From NCBI RefSeq assembly GCF_029855125.1, contig NZ_CP123229.1, positions 3,330,501 to 3,394,500 on the forward strand: DNA of 64,000 nucleotides, given 5' to 3'. The position numbers and the translations under genes were made by a program. This stretch comes from Methylocapsa sp. D3K7. Lineage in GTDB: Bacteria > Pseudomonadota > Alphaproteobacteria > Rhizobiales > Beijerinckiaceae. Of the stretch, positions 9,572 through 22,616 are shown in pieces. The notes under the pieces were generated by a model. The model was not told the DNA's origin. It worked only from the letters and a program-made list of their open reading frames with translations, and did not search any database. Numbering within the stretch: the stretch's first letter is position 1; every line of letters starts with the position of its first letter.

Positions 9572-10042
9572 ATGCGTCAGTTTGATCTTTCCCCCCTCTA
9601 CCGCTCGACCATCGGTTTCGACCGCCTGTTCAACATGATCGACCAGGCCGCTGGTCTTGAAGCCGTGCCAAGCTACCCGCCGTATAATATCGAGCGTACT
9701 GGCGAAAACGCCTACCGGATTTCGGTGGCGGTGGCGGGCTTCGCCGCGCAGGATCTTTCGATCGAGACCAAGGAAAATACCCTCACCATTCGCGGTTCGC
9801 GGGAACGTGAAACCGAGACCGCAACGGCGAAGGCGGAAGTGCTCTACCAAGGTATCGCCGCACGGGCGTTCGAGCGTCGGTTCCAGCTTGCCGATCACGT
9901 CCAAGTGACCGGAGCGAGCCTTGAAAATGGCCTGCTCCATGTTGATCTCCTTAGGGAGCTCCCCGAGGCGCAGAAACCGCGCCAGATCGAGATCGCAACG
10001 AGTGGCGCAAAGCCAGCCGTTGCCGCACAAAAAGCAGCCTAA
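9572..10042 (+). CDS. Small heat-shock protein, Hsp20/alpha-crystallin family
   Basis: A 156-residue ATP-independent holdase chaperone. The opening residues (MRQFDLSPLYRSTIGFDRLF) follow the IbpA-type pattern of proteobacterial class A small heat-shock proteins. The alpha-crystallin domain runs from about residue 36 (YPPYNIERTGEN) to about 140, with the conserved VAGF, ENTLTIRG and AFERRFQLADHV strands, and LENGLLHVDLLRELPE near the end. A strong ribosome site (AAGGAGGA) lies upstream. The gene has a heat-shock-type promoter, a ROSE-like leader and a clear terminator of its own, so it is a single-gene unit. Confidence 0.94.
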   Translation: MRQFDLSPLYRSTIGFDRLFNMIDQAAGLEAVPSYPPYNIERTGENAYRISVAVAGFAAQDLSIETKENTLTIRGSRERETETATAKAEVLYQGIAARAFERRFQLADHVQVTGASLENGLLHVDLLRELPEAQKPRQIEIATSGAKPAVAAQKAA

Positions 10043-10087
10043 GCCCGCAATCTGGGCATTCCCCTCCCATGCCTAGATCAGCGGCCG

Positions 10088-10122
10088 AAGGGCGTCTCTC
10101 GCGAGACGCCCTTTTTTATTTT
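10088..10122 (+). terminator. Rho-independent terminator of the Hsp20 gene
   Basis: An 11-base perfect stem, AAGGGCGTCTC paired with GAGACGCCCTT, with a very short loop, followed by TTTTTATTTT on the plus strand. It lies about 45 bases after the Hsp20 stop codon. Confidence 0.9.
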
Positions 10123-10172
10123 AGGAATTTGAAGTCTCGTTCAAATTGCCGCGGCAAGCGTTTCTGCTCGCG

Positions 10173-11249
10173 TTAAATAGGTTTGTGCCCGCCGCTCCGC
10201 ACGAGAGCGAGGAAACGATCCACATCGGACGGAAGCGTCGCAAAGGAGGTGACCAGCCGCACGAAAACTTCGTCTGCGGCGGGGGGCGGGCTGGCGGCGC
10301 TGGAAGCGTGGAATTTCCAAGGATAGTAGTGTGCGCCGGCCTCCTTGAGCGCCGTATCGATCGCGTGGGGCAAAATAGCGAAGATTTCATTCGCCTCGCA
10401 AGGCCAAGGCAGGCGAATGCTGGGGATTTGTCCCAAACCTTGGGCGAGACGTCTCGCGTGGCCGTTCGCTGCCGTCGCCAGACCGAGCCAATGGCCGTTC
10501 TCAAGATAGGCGGTCATTTGCGCCCCAAGATACCGTCCCTTGGAGAGGGTATGCCCGCTGCGTTTGCGCTGGAAGGGCAGGCTCGCGGCTCGCGCGGAAT
10601 CGAAAAATAGCACCGCCTCGCAGGCGAGCGCGCCATTCTTCGTGGCGCCGAATGACAGGACGTCGATGCCCGCCTTCCAGCTCATTTCGGCTGGTGAGCA
10701 CGGAAGGGACACGAGGGCGTTGGCGAAACGGGCGCCGTCCATGTGGACCATCAGCCCGGCCTCATGCGCGAGCGTGGTGAGTTCGGCCAGCTGATCGCAG
10801 GTGTAAATGGTTCCGCATTCGGTGACTTGCGAAAGGGACAGGGTGGCGGGCTGGACCTGCTTTTCGAGTCCACGCGGAAAATCGGCGAGCACCGGCTTAA
10901 GATCGGCTGGGGCGATCTTGCCCGCCCAGCCGGGAATACCGACGAGCTTGGCGCCTCCGGTGAACATTTCGGGTGCCCCGCATTCATCATCCATCACATG
11001 AGCTTGGGAATGACAGAAAATCGCGCCAAATGGCGGCGAGATGGCGCCAAGCGCGAGGGCGTTGGCGGCGGTTCCGGTGCTGACCAGGAAACCCGTGATC
11101 GGGTGCTCGAAAATGTCCTCAAGAAGCCGCAGGGCCTTCGCGGTCAATGGGTCGGTGCCATAGGCCGGAAGCAAGCCCTCATTCGCGGCAAGAATCGCCT
11201 CAAGAATGGCCTGACTTGCCCCGGCGGTATTATCGCTCGCGAAATCCAT
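10173..11249 (-). CDS. ltaE: Low-specificity L-threonine aldolase
   Basis: A PLP-dependent fold-type I enzyme that cleaves threonine or allo-threonine to glycine and acetaldehyde. The start at 11249 gives 358 residues beginning MDFASDNTAG, the usual opening of this family, with GGAAGAGA immediately upstream; a GTG 22 codons earlier is less convincing. The PLP lysine lies in SFGATKNG, and the MDGARFANAL segment holds the PLP-contacting aspartate and arginine. It is on the strand opposite its neighbours and stands alone. Role: glycine supply or threonine breakdown. Confidence 0.9.
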   Translation of the reverse strand: MDFASDNTAGASQAILEAILAANEGLLPAYGTDPLTAKALRLLEDIFEHPITGFLVSTGTAANALALGAISPPFGAIFCHSQAHVMDDECGAPEMFTGGAKLVGIPGWAGKIAPADLKPVLADFPRGLEKQVQPATLSLSQVTECGTIYTCDQLAELTTLAHEAGLMVHMDGARFANALVSLPCSPAEMSWKAGIDVLSFGATKNGALACEAVLFFDSARAASLPFQRKRSGHTLSKGRYLGAQMTAYLENGHWLGLATAANGHARRLAQGLGQIPSIRLPWPCEANEIFAILPHAIDTALKEAGAHYYPWKFHASSAASPPPAADEVFVRLVTSFATLPSDVDRFLALVRSGGHKPI

Positions 11250-11601
11250 TCTCTTCCAGGGCCGGCGGGGTTGGGGGAGTTCGGTGCCTCTCGCGACCAG
11301 TTGCGCGAGCGTCACTCTTTGCGCGGGGCCACCTTGATTCGCAATGATAATTTTCGGCGCTTGTTAAACTTGCGGAAATCTGCAATCTTACCCATGTTAG
11401 GACAGCGTTGCTGACCATTTATGGTCTTGATCGATGGCAGCGGCGCAAATTCTCAATCGGATCGATTGCCATTCCTGGCTGAAGCAGCGCCCTTGGCGCG
11501 GGTCCGGCATGGCTCGGTTCTTGCGAGAAGATGGGGCGCCTCGCTTGCGCTCTTTGGCCAGCACAATGTCCCCGCGGCGGCTGTTATATGGAAGGTGAGA
11601 G
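11250..11601. other. Intergenic region upstream of gltB
   Basis: About 350 bases between divergent ltaE and gltB. It should hold the promoters of both, but I could not pick a convincing -35/-10 pair or an NtrC/RpoN site. A GAAGGTGAGAG ribosome site lies directly before the gltB start. No gene is supported here. Confidence 0.4.
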
Positions 11602-16278
<4,677 letters not shown>

Positions 16279-16316
16279 GCGAAAAACCTATCAGGCTCTA
16301 GAGGGTTTGGGGACGC

Positions 16317-17735
16317 ATGGGCAAGGTAACGGGATTCCTCGAAATCGACCGGCGCGACCGGCGCTACGCGCCGGCGTCCGACCGGATTCGGCACTACAAG
16401 GAATTCATGATTCCGCTTTCCGAGGAAGCAACCAAGGATCAAGCGGCGCGCTGCATGGATTGCGGCATTCCGTTTTGTCATACCGGTTGCCCGGTCAACA
16501 ATCAGATTCCAGATTGGAACAACCTCGTCTATCAGTCCGATTGGGAAGAGGCTGCGCGCAATCTCCATTCGACGAATAATTTTCCGGAGGTCACCGGCCG
16601 GATTTGCCCGGCGCCTTGCGAAGCCGCGTGCACCCTGAACATCGACGATCATCCGGTGACCATCAAAACCATTGAATGTGCGATCGTTGACCGCGCCTGG
16701 ACGAACGGCTGGGTCAAGCCCGAACCCGCCGATGTGAAGACCGGCAAAAAAATCGCCGTGGTGGGCTCTGGGCCGGCCGGGCTCGCCTGCGCCCAACAGC
16801 TCGCGCGGGCGGGGCACGACGTTCACGTCTTCGAGAAGAACGCCAAGCCCGGCGGTTTGCTGCGCTATGGCATTCCCGATTTCAAAATGGAAAAACACAT
16901 CATCGATCGCCGCGTCGTCCAAATGCAAGCGGAAGGCGTGCATTTCCACAACGGCGTCAATGTGGGGGTCGATCTTGATCCCGTCGCCATGCTCGAAGAC
17001 TATGACGCGATCGTTCTCGCAGGCGGCGCCGAAAAGCCGCGTGATCTTCCGGTCCCTGGCCGCGACCTCTCCGGCGTGCATTTCGCGATGGAATATTTAC
17101 CGCAGCAGAACCGGCGCATCGGCAAGGAGCCGATCCATACCAACGAGCCGATCCTCGCCTCGGCCTTGCATGTCATCGTGATCGGCGGCGGAGATACCGG
17201 ATCGGACTGCATCGGTACGGCCATCCGCCAGGGTGCCCTGTCGGTGACTCAACTCGAAATCATGCCGCAGCCGCCGGAGAAGGAAAACAAGGCTCTGACC
17301 TGGCCGAATTGGCCCCTGAAGATGCGCACGTCTTCGTCTCAGGAAGAAGGCGCGGAACGGGACTTTTCGGTTCTGACAAAGGAATTGCGCGGCGAGAATG
17401 GCGCCGTCAAAAAGTTGGTGTGCGTGCGGCTCGACTCGAATTTGAAGGAGATTCCGGCCAGCACTTTCGAGCTTCGGGCCGATCTCGTCCTCCTCGCCAT
17501 GGGCTTTGTTTCGCCGGTGCATGAAGGGCTGCTCGAACAGCTCGGCGTTGCCTTCGATCTGCGCGGCAATGTCGAGGCCGATCAAGTAAGCTACAAAACA
17601 TCCTGCGATAAAGTCTTTGCCTGCGGCGACATGCGGCGCGGTCAATCGCTGGTCGTCTGGGCGATCCGCGAAGGCCGCCAAACGGCACAAGCCGTCGATA
17701 CCTTCTTGATGGGATCGAGCCAATTGCCTCGATAG
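16317..17735 (+). CDS. gltD: Glutamate synthase (NADPH) small subunit
   Basis: The 472-residue beta subunit of GOGAT, passing electrons from NADPH through FAD and two 4Fe-4S clusters to GltB. The N-terminal cluster-binding cysteines are visible in [14 protein letters not shown] and again in [11 protein letters not shown]. The FAD motif is [18 protein letters not shown] and the NADPH motif [10 protein letters not shown]. The start [11 protein letters not shown] is standard for the family. It belongs with gltB in one operon; the converging L,D-transpeptidase gene ends six bases after it. Confidence 0.97.
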   Translation: MGKVTGFLEIDRRDRRYAPASDRIRHYKEFMIPLSEEATKDQAARCMDCGIPFCHTGCPVNNQIPDWNNLVYQSDWEEAARNLHSTNNFPEVTGRICPAPCEAACTLNIDDHPVTIKTIECAIVDRAWTNGWVKPEPADVKTGKKIAVVGSGPAGLACAQQLARAGHDVHVFEKNAKPGGLLRYGIPDFKMEKHIIDRRVVQMQAEGVHFHNGVNVGVDLDPVAMLEDYDAIVLAGGAEKPRDLPVPGRDLSGVHFAMEYLPQQNRRIGKEPIHTNEPILASALHVIVIGGGDTGSDCIGTAIRQGALSVTQLEIMPQPPEKENKALTWPNWPLKMRTSSSQEEGAERDFSVLTKELRGENGAVKKLVCVRLDSNLKEIPASTFELRADLVLLAMGFVSPVHEGLLEQLGVAFDLRGNVEADQVSYKTSCDKVFACGDMRRGQSLVVWAIREGRQTAQAVDTFLMGSSQLPR

Positions 17736-17741
17736 GGCGCG

Positions 17742-18539
17742 CTACATGACGACGACCTTCGTGCCAACGGCCACCCGCTGGTAAAGGTCGATCACGTCGG
17801 CGTTCATCATCCGGATGCAGCCCGACGAGACGGCCTTGCCGATCGAGTCGGGTTCGTTGGTGCCGTGGATGCGGAACATCGTGTCCTTGTCGCCTTTGAA
17901 AAGATAGAGCGCGCGGGCACCCAGCGGATTCTCAAGGCCGCCCTCCATCTCTTCCGGCAAATCGGGACGGCGCTGCAGCATTTCCTTCGGCGGAATCCAG
18001 CGCGGCCATTCGGATTTGCGGCCGACTCGCGCGATGCCCTTCCACTCAAACCCCTGACGTCCGACGCCGATGCCATATTGGATGGCGCCGCCGCCAGGCT
18101 GAACCAGGTACAAATGCCGCGAGCGCGTGTCGATCACAATCGTCCCAGGCGCCTCACTGGTTGGGTTTTGCACGGCAGCCGCGGTCTTCTGGCTCTGATT
18201 GATGCTGAGTTCGGGATCCTGGCCCCCATAGGGTTGGCCGCGCGATGCCGACTCATAGGGGTCCCCGTACGAAGGCGCCCCATAGGTCTGGCGCCCCCGG
18301 TAATGTTGAGCCGGCGGCGGATCGCCCGGATACACCTCGTAAGGTTCGGAATAGGCAGGATACGCCGGATAGGCGGGATAGGACGGGTAGCCCGGATAAC
18401 CATTGGACGGATAGGCAGGATATGCTTGGTACCCCGAATAATCATGCCATTGCGCAAAAGCCGGCACGGCCGGCAGCAGCAGCGCCAATGCCAGGGCGGC
18501 ACCCAAACTTACTTTCAGGACAAATAATCTTGCACTCAT
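17742..18539 (-). CDS. L,D-transpeptidase (YkuD family) with Tyr/Pro-rich linker
   Basis: A 265-residue exported enzyme that forms 3-3 peptidoglycan cross-links or anchors proteins to peptidoglycan. Residues 1 to about 29 are a signal peptide ending in PAFA. Residues about 35-100 are a low-complexity Tyr/Pro/Gly tract (repeats of YPAYP) likely to span or bind the cell wall. The catalytic YkuD domain ends the protein, with H225 and C241 in HGTNEP...SSGCIRMMN. A paralogue lies directly upstream on the same strand. The Tyr-rich tract differs from the neighbour and makes the N-terminal half unlikely to be catalytic. Confidence 0.93.
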   Translation of the reverse strand: MSARLFVLKVSLGAALALALLLPAVPAFAQWHDYSGYQAYPAYPSNGYPGYPSYPAYPAYPAYSEPYEVYPGDPPPAQHYRGRQTYGAPSYGDPYESASRGQPYGGQDPELSINQSQKTAAAVQNPTSEAPGTIVIDTRSRHLYLVQPGGGAIQYGIGVGRQGFEWKGIARVGRKSEWPRWIPPKEMLQRRPDLPEEMEGGLENPLGARALYLFKGDKDTMFRIHGTNEPDSIGKAVSSGCIRMMNADVIDLYQRVAVGTKVVVM

Positions 18540-18653
18540 GATCAGACTCGAGTTCAGCTACCACCGCATTAAAAATGCTCAGAATAATCTAAATTTACGG
18601 CAAAAATGGACGGCCGCATTCGAGATTTTGTGCCCAACACGCGGATTTGAATG

Positions 18654-18690
18654 CAAAAAAAGACCGGTTTGGCAAGCCACCAAACCGGTC
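18654..18690 (-). terminator. Rho-independent terminator between the two L,D-transpeptidase genes
   Basis: On the minus strand GACCGGTTTGG pairs perfectly with CCAAACCGGTC (11 base pairs, seven-base loop), followed by a run of seven T. It ends transcription of the upstream L,D-transpeptidase gene (18720-19331), so the two paralogues are separate units. Confidence 0.92.
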
Positions 18691-18719
18691 CCTGTCTGTC
18701 TCGATCACTGAATGGCGGT

Positions 18720-19331
18720 TTAGAGCACGTCGACGGGGGCCCCGACTTTGACCCGGTCATAGAGATCAACGATATCGTCGTTCAAGAGGCGGATGCAGCC
18801 GGAAGACACTGCCCGGCCAATCGTGTTGGGCTCATTGGTCCCATGGATGCGGAACATCGTATCGCCGTGACCATTGTAAAGATACATGGCGCGGGCACCG
18901 AGCGGATTGGCGAGGCCGCCCTCCATCACTTTTGGCAGTTCCGGCCGGCGCAGCCGCATGGCGGGGGGCGGGGTCCATGCCGGCCATTCGGCGCGCCGCC
19001 CGATGTGGGCACGGCCATTCCAGCCAAAGCCGTCGCGTCCGACTCCGACCGAATAGCGCATCGCCTTGCCGCCATCCATCGACAGATAGAGATAACGTTC
19101 CTTGGTATCGATGGTAATCGTGCCCGCACGCGCATGTGTCGGATCATCGACCAATACGCGGGTTGGCTGGACTTGCCGCTGCACATCTGTTGGCAGGCTT
19201 GCCGGCTGAATTTGGCTGTTCATCAGTCCGGCGGGCGAACCTCCGTCGAAAGCTTGCGCCCCCGTGGCGAGCAGCGTGGCCAGTCCGGCAACGGCAAACA
19301 TATTTTTATTCGTAACAAGTATCTTCAACAT
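18720..19331 (-). CDS. L,D-transpeptidase (YkuD family)
   Basis: A 203-residue exported transpeptidase. I start it at the ATG at 19331, which opens a signal peptide (basic start, hydrophobic core, cleavage after GAQA); the open frame extends 11 codons further. The catalytic domain occupies about residues 80-203, with H163 and C179 in HGTNEP...SSGCIRLLN. It is closely related to its downstream neighbour across the catalytic domain but lacks the Tyr/Pro tract, indicating a tandem duplication followed by divergence of the N-terminal region. Its own terminator follows the stop. Confidence 0.92.
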   Translation of the reverse strand: MLKILVTNKNMFAVAGLATLLATGAQAFDGGSPAGLMNSQIQPASLPTDVQRQVQPTRVLVDDPTHARAGTITIDTKERYLYLSMDGGKAMRYSVGVGRDGFGWNGRAHIGRRAEWPAWTPPPAMRLRRPELPKVMEGGLANPLGARAMYLYNGHGDTMFRIHGTNEPNTIGRAVSSGCIRLLNDDIVDLYDRVKVGAPVDVL

Positions 19332-19545
19332 TCGCTGGGTATCCCCGTCCAAAAAAAACTGCAATCAAGGTTGCTGCTTTATTAACGCGGAAGCTGTGCG
19401 GTTTGTTCCATGACGGCGATCAGCGAATCGCAATTTTTTGGGCGGGTCTGATTCGGGATGCCTGACCCATCGCGGCCGGATCAAAAATCCCCGTAAGCGG
19501 CGATCTTCATCAGCTAGGGACTTCGTTATCTAAGGCCGTCGTTGC

Positions 19546-20853
19546 CTAAGGTCTTGGCCACGAGAAATCATCCGCGCGGCCCGGCTTGGAAGCCACCGGA
19601 TTTCCCTGCTGCAGAGTCTGGTCAATCAATTTCCGCGCCTCGGTATTCGCGGCCCCCGTGGGGGCCACCCGTGTCGCAAGTTGACCCCCGGGGGCAAGGA
19701 CAGGAGCGGTCAGCGGCAGCACTGGGCCGGCAATGGGTTTGGGCGGCGGCGCGGCCTCGGTGTTCGGCAGCGCCGATACGGTCGATGGCGTGGTGGCGCC
19801 GTCCCCCGGACCAGCCTCTGGACTGGACGCGGCAGGAGGCGTCATGTCGGGCTCGATTTTCGGCTGCATCTCGTCGAGCTTTCTACGAATTTCCGGTTCA
19901 ACGAAATGCGCCAGCTTGCGGGCGCCGGCCTTCGTAAAGTGCACCCCGTCGGCGGCGCGCAAATGCACCGTCTGGCCATTGATGTCGGGACCCGAAACGC
20001 TGTAGTGACCCGCCTCGTCGGCGAAGGCTTCCCATACATCAACATAAGTGGCCCCCGCCTTTTCGGCGTAGGCGCGATAGAATTGGTTGAAGTTCAGGGC
20101 GTTGGCGGAGAGATGCTCGCTTTTGAGGATGGGAAGCCCGACCCAAATCAACGGAATTTTCTTCTCGCGGAACAGCGAAGCGATCGCCTCGATCCTTTGC
20201 GTGTAGGCGGTCTGCCATTCCGGTGATCCAGGCTCATAACTGCCATTGGCATCGCGCAAGGTTTGCTGGTCGTTGCTGCCGATCATCATGACCGCGTAAT
20301 CGATTTTTTCGCCGCTCGCGAGCAAATCCTGGGTTGCCTTGATCCAATCGTAGAAATCGTCGCGGACGAGACCCGAGCTTTCCTTTGCCTTGTGGAGGAT
20401 AGCGACCTCTGGCCGGTTTTCGAACGCTTCGTCCAAGCCTTGCGCCAGCATCTGGCCAAGGCTGTCGCCCAGCACCGCGACAAAAAAGGTAGGTGGAACA
20501 GCGGACTTGGCAGGCGACTTTGCAATTTTACTTCCCCCCGGCCGATCGGGGGAGCGGCGGGAGGCGCGCTCGCCCGATGGATACCGTGGCCGCCGTGCCT
20601 CTGGACCTGCGCGGCGAAATTCTGACCTCGGCCGCGCGACACGGCTTGACGGGGGTGGGCGGAACAGTTGCTCGAACCAGGCGAATGGATCGGCCTGCGC
20701 GAATGCGGGGTCGCTGTCCGCTATACAAAATGCCAAAGTCACTGCCACCAATAGCGCAGCCGACGACTTTCGCAAAAGCTGCCACGCGGATTGCCTGGGC
20801 TTAAGATTTTTCATCATCATCAGCATTCTACCGTACCCTTTCGCCGGATGCAC
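19546..20853 (-). CDS. SGNH-hydrolase-type esterase, DUF459 family
   Basis: A 435-residue exported protein. An N-terminal hydrophobic segment ending in DPAFA (about residues 30-52) is a signal peptide or anchor. An Arg/Pro-rich linker follows, then the SGNH domain: block I AVLGDSLGQ (about 137), block III MIGSND (about 190), and the DGVHFTKAG block with the catalytic Asp and His (about 300). The last 90 residues are a Pro/Ala-rich tail. Several ATG codons cluster near the start (MLMMMK at residues 10-15), so the exact start is uncertain. Such proteins act in the periplasm, likely as polysaccharide or peptidoglycan esterases; the substrate is unknown. Confidence 0.8.
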   Translation of the reverse strand: MHPAKGYGRMLMMMKNLKPRQSAWQLLRKSSAALLVAVTLAFCIADSDPAFAQADPFAWFEQLFRPPPSSRVARPRSEFRRAGPEARRPRYPSGERASRRSPDRPGGSKIAKSPAKSAVPPTFFVAVLGDSLGQMLAQGLDEAFENRPEVAILHKAKESSGLVRDDFYDWIKATQDLLASGEKIDYAVMMIGSNDQQTLRDANGSYEPGSPEWQTAYTQRIEAIASLFREKKIPLIWVGLPILKSEHLSANALNFNQFYRAYAEKAGATYVDVWEAFADEAGHYSVSGPDINGQTVHLRAADGVHFTKAGARKLAHFVEPEIRRKLDEMQPKIEPDMTPPAASSPEAGPGDGATTPSTVSALPNTEAAPPPKPIAGPVLPLTAPVLAPGGQLATRVAPTGAANTEARKLIDQTLQQGNPVASKPGRADDFSWPRP

Positions 20854-20984
20854 GCGGGCCGTTGAAATCCGCGTGCAGCTGAGTCTATGCCGGGGACGTC
20901 AGAATTGAAAAACCACTGGCTGGACATTGGTCTAGCTGCTAAGGAGCGAGGGCTTTACGCTGCTTATCTCGATGGAATGGCCTT

Positions 20985-21542
20985 ATGGCACGCGGTCATC
21001 TGGTCTTTGCTGAATCGAATGAGGTTTTATGCAGCCTGCTTGAAGCCGTCGCCGGGGGCGACCACAAGGCTTTCCGGACCCTTTACGATAAATCCGTGCC
21101 AGTCCTGTTCGGCATTTGCGTGCGCCTCATGCGGAATCGCGACCTAGCCCAGGACGTACTCCAGGAAGCGATGACCCGAATTTGGCACAAGGCGCATCTT
21201 TTCGACGCTTCCAAGGGTAATGCTATGGCGTGGATGGCCGTGGTGACCCGGAATTGCGCCTTAAGCCGGATCGCCGCCGCGCCGCCGCCGTCCGCCTCGC
21301 TCGATGAGGCGGGTGTGCTGGCGGCGGTGGAAGCGCGGTCCTCCGACGATCCGGTTGTGGCTGCCGACGTACGGCAATGTCTAAAGAAGCTAAGTGAAAA
21401 ATATAGAAAGTGCGTTACTCTAATTTATCTGCAGGGACTGACTTACGAGGAGCTTGCTGCGCAAATGGGAGCCCCGCTTGGAAGCGTAAAGTCGTGGGTT
21501 CACCGCGCGATTGGGGAACTCGCGCAATGTATGGGTAAGTAA
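20985..21542 (+). CDS. ECF RNA polymerase sigma factor
   Basis: A 185-residue extracytoplasmic-function sigma factor. Region 2 is at about residues 25-95 (the FRTLYDKSVPVLFGIC helix and the RNRDLAQDVLQEAMTRIWHKA stretch that binds the -10 element) and region 4 at about 125-180 (CVTLIYLQGLTYEELAAQMG, then GSVKSWVHRAI for -35 recognition). The next gene, 14 bases away, encodes its probable anti-sigma factor. The start at 20985 is the best of several; the frame has no strong ribosome site. Confidence 0.9.
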   Translation: MARGHLVFAESNEVLCSLLEAVAGGDHKAFRTLYDKSVPVLFGICVRLMRNRDLAQDVLQEAMTRIWHKAHLFDASKGNAMAWMAVVTRNCALSRIAAAPPPSASLDEAGVLAAVEARSSDDPVVAADVRQCLKKLSEKYRKCVTLIYLQGLTYEELAAQMGAPLGSVKSWVHRAIGELAQCMGK

Positions 21543-21556
21543 ATGTATGGTAGGTA

Positions 21557-22114
21557 ATGGTATGGAAAATGATGTCCGAGGATCTTGACCTGACCGCCGC
21601 CAGCTATGTGCTTGGCCTCTCGCGCGGCGCAACACGTGCAGAAAGCGACGCGCGGCTCGCGAGCGATCCGGCTTTGCGGAGCAAGATTAAGCTTTGGCAG
21701 GACAATTGCGCCGTCCTCGATCTTCTCGCGGCCCCGGAGCTTCCGCCGGCGGATCTTTTCGACAAGATCGCCGCCGGGATCGATGCTGATCTTCGGGAAG
21801 TTCCCGTCCCTTTGACGAAGCGGGCGGGCACTGGCGATTGGGAGGAGATGTCACCGGGCGTGACGTTCACGGTGCTGTTCGAGGATCTGGTCGCCAGGCG
21901 CCGCTCGATTCTCGTGCGCGCGTTGCCCGGATCTATTTATGAATCCCATCTTCACGATCAGGGCCACGAGGAATGCCTCGTCCTCGAAGGCGATCTCGTC
22001 ATGGGCGATCTGACATTGTTGCCCGGCGATTTCCATCTCGCGCCGCAAGGCAGCGCACACCCCGCGGCGACGACGGTGTCGGGTTGCCTGCTGTATCTTT
22101 CGACGCCGTTTTAA
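21557..22114 (+). CDS. Anti-sigma factor with ChrR-like cupin domain
   Basis: A 185-residue protein with two parts. Residues about 5-75 (LDLTAASYVLGLSRG, then an alpha-helical segment) look like the cytoplasmic sigma-binding domain of RskA-type anti-sigma factors. Residues about 90-185 form a cupin like that of ChrR, with candidate metal ligands in SHLHDQGHEECLVLEGD and GDFHLAPQGSAHP. There is no membrane segment, so it would be a soluble sensor, by analogy with the zinc cupin anti-sigma ChrR that responds to singlet oxygen and peroxides. Starts at 21569 or 21572 (ATGATG) are also possible. It is cotranscribed with the sigma gene. Confidence 0.82.
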   Translation: MVWKMMSEDLDLTAASYVLGLSRGATRAESDARLASDPALRSKIKLWQDNCAVLDLLAAPELPPADLFDKIAAGIDADLREVPVPLTKRAGTGDWEEMSPGVTFTVLFEDLVARRRSILVRALPGSIYESHLHDQGHEECLVLEGDLVMGDLTLLPGDFHLAPQGSAHPAATTVSGCLLYLSTPF

Positions 22115-22163
22115 CGTGTCCCGCCGTTAGCGTCCCCCATCGCTGGATTCAGAGGGTCTCTCA

Positions 22164-22574
22164 ATGCTCTCCCATGTCTTTGTCGGGGTAAACGATTTCG
22201 ACGGCGCCTTTAAATTTTATATGGCGATCATGGATGCCCTCGATTTAAGGCTGACGTTCTATGAATCCGACAAACCTTGGGCTGGTTGGAGGGCGAAGGA
22301 TCATCCGCGGCCCCTCTTTGTGGTCGGATCGCCCTTTAACGGCAACGCGGCGGCTCCCGGAAATGGCCCAATGGTCGCATTGCTCGCCCCGGATCGCGAA
22401 ACGGTCCATTCCGCTTATGTGAGGGCTATGGAAAACGGAGGGTCTTGCGAAGGACCGCCCGGTTTGAGGCCGCACTACCACCCAAACTATTATGGAGCGT
22501 ACTTCCGTGACCCAGACGGAAACAAAATCTGCGTCAGCTGCCACGATGCTTTTCCGATCGCTGAAACACGGTAA
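22164..22574 (+). CDS. VOC (glyoxalase/bleomycin-resistance) superfamily protein
   Basis: A 136-residue single vicinal-oxygen-chelate domain. It opens with SHVFVGVNDFDGAFKFY, the usual first strand and helix, and ends with GAYFRDPDGNKICVSCH, the usual last strands carrying the metal-side glutamate position (here lysine-isoleucine, so the classical glyoxalase metal site is not obvious). The function cannot be named from sequence. It sits between the anti-sigma gene and the ClC fusion gene on the same strand, with gaps of about 45 bases, so one transcript is possible. Confidence 0.85.
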   Translation: MLSHVFVGVNDFDGAFKFYMAIMDALDLRLTFYESDKPWAGWRAKDHPRPLFVVGSPFNGNAAAPGNGPMVALLAPDRETVHSAYVRAMENGGSCEGPPGLRPHYHPNYYGAYFRDPDGNKICVSCHDAFPIAETR

Positions 22575-22616
22575 ATTGTCGAGGTGCCTGCCGCGTTTTG
22601 CAAGTGAGCCGCTCCG

